In this document: positions 41,392 to 47,931 of the stretch, piece by piece
How the letters are laid out: every line of letters starts with the position of its first letter
Position numbering within the stretch: the first letter of the stretch is position 1
NCBI GenBank assembly: GCA_026224775.1
Contig: JAMFRP010000057.1
Coordinates: forward strand, 1-47,931
DNA: 47,931 nt
Reading direction: 5' to 3'
Source of the DNA: Bacteroidota bacterium
GTDB taxonomy: Bacteria; Bacteroidota; Bacteroidia; Sphingobacteriales; Sphingobacteriaceae
Notes under the pieces: generated by a model
Databases searched by the model: none
Seen by the model: the letters and a program-made list of their open reading frames with translations, nothing else
What the model was told of the DNA's origin: nothing
Position numbers and translations under genes: made by a program

Positions 41392-42795
41392 TTAAACCCA
41401 CATTTTTTCTATTTCTTCAAGTGATTTGCCTTTGGTTTCAGGTACCAGTTTATACACTACCAAAAAAGATAACAGGCAACAAGCGGAGAAGAACCAGAAT
41501 GTAGCTGCCGGCCCTATTGACCCTAAAAAGATCGGGGTTAACTGACCGACAATGGTATCGGCAATCCACATCACCATAATAGACAGGGCCATGGCTCTGC
41601 CGCGTATGCTGGTAGGAAAAATTTCGGAAGCTATTACAAACTTAAGCGGGCCGATAGAGAATGCAAAACAAGCTAAAAACAATATGATACCGATGGCCAA
41701 AGCGATGTTGCTGATAGATCCGGTATAAAAGCAAGTCCCAGTAAAGAACAAACATATACTAGCACCGAGAGCGCCAATAATATACAGCGGTCTGCGCCCA
41801 ATTTTATCAACCTTCCAGATGGCTATAATCGTAAATAAGAAGTTAGCAATTCCGAAAATAATTTGCCCCAATAACGCATCGGTAATATTTATCCCTGCAT
41901 CGCTTAAAATGCGGGGACCATAATAAATTACCGCGTTAATCCCACTGAATTGGGAAAATAAGGGAAGTAGTATGCCAATGAGCACGGGCTTGCGAATGGC
42001 AGGGGAAAACAATTCTTTGTAAGATCCTTTTTTATGTCTTGTGGTATTTTGAATTTGCAAGACATCGTTTTGAGCTAAAGTATCATTAGTGAATTTTGTC
42101 AAAATCGCCATCCCTTTTTCAATATTTCCTTGTTGTATCAGCCAGCGCGGGCTCTCCGGCACAAAACACAAACCTATAAAAAATAACAGGGCAGGCACTA
42201 CACCTAATCCCAGCATGCTGCGCCAAACCTCCCTGATCAATATGTGGCTTAAAATATCATTCCTCCCGCCACCGCTATGGGTTAGCGAAAACCTCAGCAA
42301 ACCCGCGTTCGTCAGGTATGCCACGAGAATACCTGCTGTAATAGCTAATTGATAAAAAGTGACCAGGCGGCCTCTCACTTTAGACGGGGCAATTTCTGAA
42401 ATATATAACGGCGCCACAATTGATGCCATACCAACACCCATCCCACCAAGCATCCGTGCCAATATAAGTGTTGTAAAACTCCATGAAAATACAGCGCCAA
42501 CAGAAGAAAAAAGGAATAATATTGCCGCTATCATCAGCATCTTTTTTCGCCCCCAACGATCACTTAAATTTCCTGAAAAGGAAACACTAAAAATACAACC
42601 GACCAAGGCTGATGATACAAACCAGCCTTCCGCTGCTGCCGACAGTGAAAAGTGGCTTTTAACAAATGGCAGTACGCCTGAAATCACAGCCATGTCGAAA
42701 CCGAAAAGCAAACCGCCCATGGTAGCTACCAATGTAACTGATACTAAAAACAAGGTCGCACCGCGCTGTAACGATTTTATTTCTTCCTGATTCAT
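41392..42795 (-). CDS. Sugar porter family MFS transporter
   Basis: A 467-residue inner-membrane protein with 12 predicted segments. Sugar-porter signatures are visible: GGLLFGFDMAVISGVLPFV in segment 1, DRWGRKKML in loop 2-3, RMLGGMGVGMASIVAPLYISEIAPSKVRGRLVTFYQLAITAGIL, PESPRWLI, the QFSGINAVIYYGPRI motif in segment 7, DKIGRRPLYIIG, and the end PETKGKSLEEIE. It is a proton-linked importer of monosaccharides. It follows the isomerase-like gene on the same strand (15-base gap) and is co-transcribed, which points to uptake and phosphosugar isomerisation of mannose or fructose. Confidence 0.93.
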   Translation of the reverse strand: MNQEEIKSLQRGATLFLVSVTLVATMGGLLFGFDMAVISGVLPFVKSHFSLSAAAEGWFVSSALVGCIFSVSFSGNLSDRWGRKKMLMIAAILFLFSSVGAVFSWSFTTLILARMLGGMGVGMASIVAPLYISEIAPSKVRGRLVTFYQLAITAGILVAYLTNAGLLRFSLTHSGGGRNDILSHILIREVWRSMLGLGVVPALLFFIGLCFVPESPRWLIQQGNIEKGMAILTKFTNDTLAQNDVLQIQNTTRHKKGSYKELFSPAIRKPVLIGILLPLFSQFSGINAVIYYGPRILSDAGINITDALLGQIIFGIANFLFTIIAIWKVDKIGRRPLYIIGALGASICLFFTGTCFYTGSISNIALAIGIILFLACFAFSIGPLKFVIASEIFPTSIRGRAMALSIMVMWIADTIVGQLTPIFLGSIGPAATFWFFSACCLLSFLVVYKLVPETKGKSLEEIEKMWV

Positions 42796-42810
42796 AAGAA
42801 GCGATTTTTA

Positions 42811-44640
42811 TTATGACCTGTTTGGTGATTTAATGTATTCGTCTTTAACAAAGGCCTTTATTACTTTTGCCCTGCCATTGCCCGTGTTGGTAATGGTATA
42901 ACTCAATGCACCTGCTGGTATGATAAATGTTTCCGCGTAATGAATGTTTTGCGTTAATCCATTAGTGGTGACGGCTATACTTTCCCCTTCCACCAGGCTT
43001 AGTATGTGGCATTGATTATTGGTGTCTTCTTCAACAATGGTGTCAAATTCAAAACGTTCGATGGCATAAAAATGATCAGGATGAGTGGTGAGATTAACAA
43101 CCTGCCAGTCCTTACCTCGTTTTATTACACTTTGCTTGGAGATCAAGGTATCGGTTACTGCTTTTCCTTTTCTGTTAAAATTTAAATTCTCAAAGGCCCT
43201 GTCAATATTTAGTATACGTGGGGTGCCATTGAGATCCGGACGCAGCCAATCGTACATTTTAAAAGTAAAAATATAAGGGGTTGCGCTTATTTCCAGTACC
43301 AGGCTATTTTTGCCAGAACAATGCACTGTGCCGTTAGGAATGAGAAAAAGATCATGTTTTTTTGCCGGGAATGTTTGGATATAATTTTTTATATCAACGG
43401 GCACGTCGTTTGTAAAACTATCCTCAAGGAGCGTTTTAAAAACTTTTTCCTCTATATTATCCTGAAAGCCCAGGTATACTTCGGCACCTGGTTTGGTGTC
43501 GAGGATATAATAAGTTTCGTCCTGCGTGAAGTCTTCACCAAAGTTTTCTTTGGTATAACTTACGCTGGGATGGCACTGCAGCGAAAGATTATCACCATCA
43601 AACGTATCGAGAAAATCGAACCTGATAGGAAAGTTATCGCCAAATCTGGCCGCTGCCTTACCTAAAATGGCTTTACTGTTGTGCAAAAGCAAAGTATCAA
43701 AAGATATTTCCATGATATGATTGCCGTGTTGCAGTAAAATACCATTTTCCGGTGCGATCAGTTCAAAAGACCAGGCATAGTTTACCACCTCCTTGTTTAA
43801 ACCGGTAATTTTATTTTTTATCCACTGGCCTCCCCATACGCCCGACTCAAACCATGGCCTGGCCCTGAACGCATGCTTTGATATCTTTTCCAGCGCGTTC
43901 CTCAGAGTATCACCGGTTACCCAACTAATGTCATTAATTCTTTGTTCGTCAACTATCACGTCGATCGAGGGTAGTAATTGCTTTTTATGTTTATTCAATA
44001 CAGGCCATTCCACAAAATAAAAGCGCTTATACTGAATTTTAGAATCCACAGGCCGTTCGTCACCAACATTGCAGATCTTATTGGCTCTTGAACGAAACTG
44101 TATCTCATTTTTAGGGACATCTACGTATATGAGGGGAGCTTGCCAACCTGCTAAAGCTGCCCCGCAGCCGTAAACAATATTCAAATCATCCTTTAAAGGC
44201 TTGATTTCGTCCAGCAATTCCTTATCGAAAAAATCCGAAAGACCGCCTTCATAAATTTTTCCGAATAACGGATCGTCACCACCCATAGCTGATGCAATTA
44301 TTTGATGGATAGCTGCTTCAGGTTTAATTGCTTCATTGATGTTTATCCAGTTTATTTTAAAACCCTTGTTCGTGATCGCGGCATTCAGGTTTTGTACAAA
44401 AAGATCCCAATATACCCCGGAGTAGCCATCAATTATCAAGCGTTTTCCCTGGCTGATTATCCAATTGGCCAGGCTTTCAAAACCAGTAAATATGGTTCCA
44501 TTTATTTTAAAAGTTGGATAGATATCATACTGAGCATTTAAAAGTTCTTTCTTTTCGTCTGGAATAATAAACTGGTTGGTAAGCCTTAATTCATCAATAG
44601 CTGGTTTGGCATCATTTTTAAAAACCGGATTCTTGCTCAT
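42811..44640 (-). CDS. Mannose-6-phosphate isomerase-like protein with an extra N-terminal domain
   Basis: A 609-residue protein. Residues ~255-609 match class I mannose-6-phosphate isomerase: the cupin region has LQCHPSVSYTKENFGEDFTQDETYYIL with the Gln, His and Glu metal ligands, and IPNGTVHCSGKNSLVLEIS with the last His. This enzyme interconverts mannose-6-P and fructose-6-P. Residues ~40-240 are an extra domain with the outline of a P-loop kinase (GKRLIIDGYSGVYWDLFVQNL), but GxxGxGK[ST] is lost, so it does not bind ATP in the usual way. The sugar porter and a GntR regulator flank it. The promoter is TTG-N19-TATGTTTG at 44663-44692. Confidence 0.8.
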   Translation of the reverse strand: MSKNPVFKNDAKPAIDELRLTNQFIIPDEKKELLNAQYDIYPTFKINGTIFTGFESLANWIISQGKRLIIDGYSGVYWDLFVQNLNAAITNKGFKINWININEAIKPEAAIHQIIASAMGGDDPLFGKIYEGGLSDFFDKELLDEIKPLKDDLNIVYGCGAALAGWQAPLIYVDVPKNEIQFRSRANKICNVGDERPVDSKIQYKRFYFVEWPVLNKHKKQLLPSIDVIVDEQRINDISWVTGDTLRNALEKISKHAFRARPWFESGVWGGQWIKNKITGLNKEVVNYAWSFELIAPENGILLQHGNHIMEISFDTLLLHNSKAILGKAAARFGDNFPIRFDFLDTFDGDNLSLQCHPSVSYTKENFGEDFTQDETYYILDTKPGAEVYLGFQDNIEEKVFKTLLEDSFTNDVPVDIKNYIQTFPAKKHDLFLIPNGTVHCSGKNSLVLEISATPYIFTFKMYDWLRPDLNGTPRILNIDRAFENLNFNRKGKAVTDTLISKQSVIKRGKDWQVVNLTTHPDHFYAIERFEFDTIVEEDTNNQCHILSLVEGESIAVTTNGLTQNIHYAETFIIPAGALSYTITNTGNGRAKVIKAFVKDEYIKSPNRS

Positions 44641-44662
44641 ACTGTAATAATGTTGTATTGTA

Positions 44663-44692
44663 CAAACATATTAGATTTTAATCATATTTCAA
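44663..44692 (-). promoter_or_regulatory. Promoter of the isomerase/porter operon with likely GntR site
   Basis: On the minus strand: TTG (44692-44690), 19 bases, TATGTTTG (44670-44663), followed by TACAATACAACA. The box plus the next four bases (TATGTTTGTACA) are identical to those of the glycosidase promoter at 45643-45654. TTGTA-TTG-TACAA downstream of the box is a short inverted repeat suited to a GntR dimer. Confidence 0.65.
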
Positions 44693-44715
44693 ACTAGTAA
44701 TTGTACTATTGAAAA

Positions 44716-45450
44716 TTAACTGTTCCTTCTGCTTTCTACGGTGTAACTGAAACTTTCTGCTTTATAATAACCCAGGTTGTATTCAATTGAACGGTCGCCC
44801 TGATCAAAAACAAAGCGTTTTCTAAAAAGTATTGGGCTGCCAATATCTATTTCCAGTTTTCCTGCAATAAATTTATCGGCAACCTTAGCGCTAATCTCTT
44901 CTTTTGATAAATCAGCAATTATGGAGTGCGAACTTTCCAGCATTTCGTAAAGTGGTTTTTTGAAGTCTTCATCACCGGTAAGGCCAATCCGCGGGTGAAA
45001 ATAAGACACAAAATAAACAAAGGGTTCTTCAGTATTTCCTCTTAGCCGCTCCAGCTTTAAAATCTTTTTATCAGTTTTTATGTCAAAAAAATTGGCGGTA
45101 AAATCGTCGGGATATACCCAGCTGACGTGGAGCTCATAGTTTTTAATTAGGATGCCTCGCGCCTGCATTTCTTGCGTAAAACTCAGCCAATTCATTGCCT
45201 TTGAGCTCATCTTGGGTTGCGCTACCTTAGTTCCCAATTTCTTTTTTCTGATAAGGAGATCTTCGTATACAAGCTTGTTTATAGCCTGACGAAGCGTGGT
45301 TCTGGAGATGGCCAGTTTTTTTGCAAGATCCACTTCATTAGGCAAAAGTTTCCCTGCCTGATATTCAGGAGCTTTTATGATTTCCCTCAAGAGGTTTTCG
45401 GCCTGCACGTGTAAGGGTACAGCGCTTTTATGATCAATTGTAAATTTCAT
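44716..45450 (-). CDS. GntR-family regulator with UTRA domain
   Basis: A 244-residue regulator. Residues ~8-75 are the GntR winged helix (VPLHVQAENLLREIIKAPEYQAGKLLPNEVDLAKKLAISRTTLRQAINKLVYEDLLIRKKKLGT), and ~90-238 the UTRA ligand domain of the HutC type (ILKLERLRGNTEEPFVYFVSYFHPRIGL ... ILFRKRFVFDQGDRSIEYNLGYYKAE). UTRA proteins usually bind a phosphorylated sugar or a related metabolite. It lies between the isomerase/porter operon and the glycosidase gene, whose promoters share a 12-bp core, so it is the probable repressor of both. Confidence 0.92.
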   Translation of the reverse strand: MKFTIDHKSAVPLHVQAENLLREIIKAPEYQAGKLLPNEVDLAKKLAISRTTLRQAINKLVYEDLLIRKKKLGTKVAQPKMSSKAMNWLSFTQEMQARGILIKNYELHVSWVYPDDFTANFFDIKTDKKILKLERLRGNTEEPFVYFVSYFHPRIGLTGDEDFKKPLYEMLESSHSIIADLSKEEISAKVADKFIAGKLEIDIGSPILFRKRFVFDQGDRSIEYNLGYYKAESFSYTVESRRNS

Positions 45451-45620
45451 TGCGGTGTTTAGCGAAATTTTTATGCATAATCATTCTGTAATAAATGATC
45501 TAGAAATAGTTTATAACGGGTAAGCGAATTTATTACAACAAAAATGCCATAAGGCATTCCGGCTTTCACTCAGTTCTTAAAGGTAAATTTATATTTCTAA
45601 AAATAAAGTAATAAAATAAT

Positions 45621-45689
45621 TGGAATTGAATTTAACATTATTATGTTTGTACATATTATATATGTCGGTATTACTAATTGGCCGACATA
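45621..45689 (+). promoter_or_regulatory. Glycosidase promoter and leader hairpin
   Basis: TTG (45621-45623), 19 bases, TATGTTTG (45643-45650) followed by TACA. ACATAT-TAT-ATATGT lies just after the box and may be an operator. TATGTCGG (45661-45668) pairs with CCGACATA (45682-45689) in the 5' leader. Confidence 0.65.
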
Positions 45690-45728
45690 AGCCCATTATA
45701 AACCCTTTGTAAAAGAAAATATTCTCGT

Positions 45729-47027
45729 ATGAAAATACTCTTTGCGTTTTTTATCCTGATTTTTACTTTTGGCGGTTTATCTGCCAAGGCCCAGGCATCT
45801 CATAAGGCGCTGCTTGCCCAATCAATACTCTCCGACAAGCGCCTGGATACTGTTCAGGCTAGGGCTTTAAAATTACTTTCGGGTTTTTCGGCAGGCACCT
45901 CCTACAGTGAGGTCTGGATTCGAGACTTTAATACTTTTATCAAAGGCTCATTAAAAGTGCATCCGGCGTCAGCGGTAAAAGCCAAACTTTTGATGTTTTT
46001 TAAAATTCAGGGTGCGGATGGGAATATCGTTGACGGGCTGGTTGACAGTGCCAAAGCGAATGTCGGATATAAATATCGCTATTCGTCTTTGCTGCCCGGC
46101 TGGGCAGCACATAAAAATACGGTGGAAACAGATCAGGAATCTTCGTTGGTTCAGGCCGTAAGAAAATATATTGAGGTTACCGGCGACAGGACAATCCTTG
46201 ATGAAGTAATCGGAGGTAAAACTGTCCTCCAGCGAATGGAAGATGCATTTGAATATTTGCAGAAAGACCGTTGGTCTGCCCAGTATGGCCTGATCACAGG
46301 GGCTACAACCGTCGATTGGGGGGATATGCAGGCCCAAAGCGGCTGGGGGGTTGCCATAAATGACAAAACGAAATGGGCAATTGATATCTACGACAATGCC
46401 ATGTTCGTGATAGCGCTGCGCGACTTTACAGCCATGCAGCCAAAAAACTATAAGCCAAGGCAGGATTGGGCACGGCTTGCAGAAAATGTGCGTGAAAATG
46501 TACGCAGGTATCTGTGGGATAAAAATCAACAAAAATACATTCCGCATATTTATTTGAATGGCAGCCCGTTTCCTCCGGAATTTGATGAAAGAAAAATCCT
46601 GTATTTAGGCGGATCAATATGCGCTGTTATGGCCGGGTTTAATACGCCGGCAGAGGTAAAAGAGATCAACCGGCAGCTGGTAAATGCTGCAGCTAAAGAA
46701 AAACATGCGACCATCGGACTGACCGTATCCCCTCCGTACCCCACCGACCTTTTTCCTAATGTGCCTGCTTATACTTATCAGAATGGGGGGGACTGGACGT
46801 GGTTTGGCGGGCGTATGATAGCCCCCTTATTGAGCTATGGTTATGTTAGTGACGCTTACACAGAACTATCGCCAATGCTTGACCGGGTGATTACAAACAG
46901 GGGATTTTTTGAATGGTATGATGTGCGAACAGGTAACCCAAGAGGTTCAGGTGATTTTCGAGGGGAGGCTGGTGTGCTTTATGATGCGATTACTGTATTA
47001 AAGCAATGGGCTGTTAAAAATCAATAA
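45729..47027 (+). CDS. Exported six-hairpin glycosidase-like protein
   Basis: A 432-residue protein with a signal peptide (~1-23, ending SAKAQA). The mature part has the rhythm of an (alpha/alpha)6 barrel and the motifs SYSEVWIRDFNTFIKG, NTVETDQESSLVQAVRKYIEVTGDRTIL, TVDWGDMQ and GGDWTWFGGRMIAPLL. The VWIRD and ETDQES pieces resemble GH63/GH37/GH125-like enzymes, in which acidic residues at these places act as catalysts. The precise family is not settled; GH125-like alpha-mannosidase would fit the mannose-6-P isomerase next door. The promoter shares its core with the isomerase/porter operon. Confidence 0.75.
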   Translation: MKILFAFFILIFTFGGLSAKAQASHKALLAQSILSDKRLDTVQARALKLLSGFSAGTSYSEVWIRDFNTFIKGSLKVHPASAVKAKLLMFFKIQGADGNIVDGLVDSAKANVGYKYRYSSLLPGWAAHKNTVETDQESSLVQAVRKYIEVTGDRTILDEVIGGKTVLQRMEDAFEYLQKDRWSAQYGLITGATTVDWGDMQAQSGWGVAINDKTKWAIDIYDNAMFVIALRDFTAMQPKNYKPRQDWARLAENVRENVRRYLWDKNQQKYIPHIYLNGSPFPPEFDERKILYLGGSICAVMAGFNTPAEVKEINRQLVNAAAKEKHATIGLTVSPPYPTDLFPNVPAYTYQNGGDWTWFGGRMIAPLLSYGYVSDAYTELSPMLDRVITNRGFFEWYDVRTGNPRGSGDFRGEAGVLYDAITVLKQWAVKNQ

Positions 47028-47472
47028 TTAAGTATTATCAATAAGGACGGATATTTTGATACATAATCTTCCAAAGATTAACAACTTAAAATGATTTATT
47101 ATCCATCAGGTTGGATATGTATTATAAACCAAGATAATTACTTATTAATAATTTATCCTGGTACTATAATGAGGGATAACGTGCAATGGAAATACATCCA
47201 TAAATGGGTTCTGGAAAAATATGCCGATTAAAATATCAATCAGCATTTTACCTGAATCGGTCGAGATCGTTCATTTTAAAAATAGAGAGAAAGGAGGTCA
47301 CTGTTTATAGAAGAATAAAAAAATTCACTTAATAAATTCCGGCATAAAAAACGGCTATTCCAGGTGACGATTGAATAGCCAAAGCAAGATTTAATCGATA
47401 ATTAAACCAATTATTTTACGCGGTAACTAGGTTAAACCTAAAGCCCAAGGTATCCGCACTAAATTGTTAGTA
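47028..47472. other. Gap without a gene
   Basis: About 440 AT-rich bases. One hairpin is clear: GGCTATTC (47353-47360) with GAATAGCC (47373-47380). No reading frame of more than ~20 codons has coding character, and no TAnnTTTG box stands out before the last gene. Confidence 0.4.
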
Positions 47473-47895
47473 ATGTACAATAAATTTTACCCTAATTTTA
47501 AAGTTGGGCCTACCGGGCATACAACCAAAATTCTGCTGGTTATGACGCTAATGCTCTGCCTTTTAGTCGGCGTTATATTACAGGCAAGCGCGTCCTCGAA
47601 TGTAGCAATATCAAAAAAAAACTATCACATTGTTGATAGTACTAGACGTGTAACTATTTCAGGGCGTATTTTCGAGGCTATAGATCCGCCGTTGCCGCTT
47701 GGGGCAACAATTGCTGTACAAGGTTTGTCAATAGGAACCGTTACAGACGCTCATGGCTTTTTTAAACTTATCAATGTGCCTGTTCACAGCACTTTACTTA
47801 TATCTTGTACTCATGATCTGAGTAATTTATCCATTCTAAAACAATTCAATAAATCTATTACTCAAAAGACTAGCTATAAATTTGTCTTTCTCTAA
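47473..47895 (+). CDS. Short SusC-N-terminus-like protein, probably a truncated gene
   Basis: 140 residues from ATG 47473 (a TTG three codons earlier is less likely). It starts like many SusC proteins of FecR-linked systems: MYNKFYPNFKVGPTGHTTKILLVMTLMLCLLVGVILQASA is a long basic leader and signal segment. Residues ~60-115 are a carboxypeptidase-regulatory-like domain (VTISGRIFEAIDPPLPLGATIAVQGLSIGTVTDAHGFFKLINVP). In a whole SusC the plug and barrel would follow, but the frame stops after SYKFVFL. It is either a remnant or a small free-standing surface protein. Confidence 0.6.
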   Translation: MYNKFYPNFKVGPTGHTTKILLVMTLMLCLLVGVILQASASSNVAISKKNYHIVDSTRRVTISGRIFEAIDPPLPLGATIAVQGLSIGTVTDAHGFFKLINVPVHSTLLISCTHDLSNLSILKQFNKSITQKTSYKFVFL

Positions 47896-47931
47896 TAATA
47901 GCATAGTTCATCTACTTTAAAGCATTATCCA

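Noticed and set aside
42359..42790. 143-codon plus-strand frame opposite the sugar porter
   Set aside because: Shadow of a transporter gene with all sugar-porter motifs; low-complexity Pro/Lys-rich translation.

Overview
The window looks like the chromosome of a Bacteroidota bacterium, most likely Sphingobacteriaceae (Mucilaginibacter or Pedobacter type; the genus is inferred). The evidence is a SusC/SusD pair, DUF5686, DUF6520 and DUF4236 proteins, an IntDOT-like tyrosine recombinase, an RteC homologue, and promoters of the TTG-N19..23-TAnnTTTG type rather than -35/-10 boxes.

Layout. 0-1.5 kb: 3' part of a family 2 glycosidase. 1.8-3.1 kb: a TetR and an XRE regulator, then a rod-shaped structured RNA candidate (2870-3083) with its own promoter. 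3.3-9.1 kb: SusC, SusD and a thioredoxin/DUF3738 fusion, closed by a bidirectional terminator. 9.1-10.6 kb (minus): DUF6520, MauE-like and Crp/Fnr-like genes. 10.9-12.2 kb: a PLP-dependent alpha-oxoamine synthase behind competing hairpins. 12.3-16.2 kb: accessory genes (orphan, alpha-CTD-like protein, RteC, and an excisionase-like HTH gene with its small partner). 16.3-21.8 kb: a DnaQ-like exonuclease overlapping a cNMP/CBS/DUF294 protein, then a DUF5686 outer-membrane protein.

21.8-33.1 kb is the most interesting part. It holds a two-component system (TPR lipoprotein histidine kinase plus NarL-type regulator), a 52-residue His/Pro-rich exported peptide with its own terminator, small secreted or soluble proteins, and two minus-strand operons of membrane and envelope proteins (PLD-like, vWA-like, DUF4236-SH3, DUF6232 and three orphans). 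A 14-bp near-palindrome, TACGG(GAAA or TTTC)CGTA-type, occurs four times. At three of these it lies exactly 22 nt before a TAnnTTTG box: before the five-gene operon (27891-27934), before the 75-aa gene (32753-32796), and inside the kinase gene just ahead of the response regulator (31738-31781). I infer a self-contained, autoregulated regulon that has probably not been described.

33.3-34.8 kb: an HTH gene and a tyrosine recombinase that has no start codon of its own but is reachable by a -1 shift on a run of nine A. 34.9-38 kb: small metabolic genes. 38-41 kb: CHC2 zinc finger, HNH nuclease, a zinc-ribbon orphan, and a second copy of the HTH/partner module. 41.4-47.9 kb: a sugar-use cluster (MFS sugar porter, long mannose-6-phosphate-isomerase-like protein, GntR/UTRA regulator, six-hairpin glycosidase) with two promoters built alike, then a short SusC-N-terminus-like gene.
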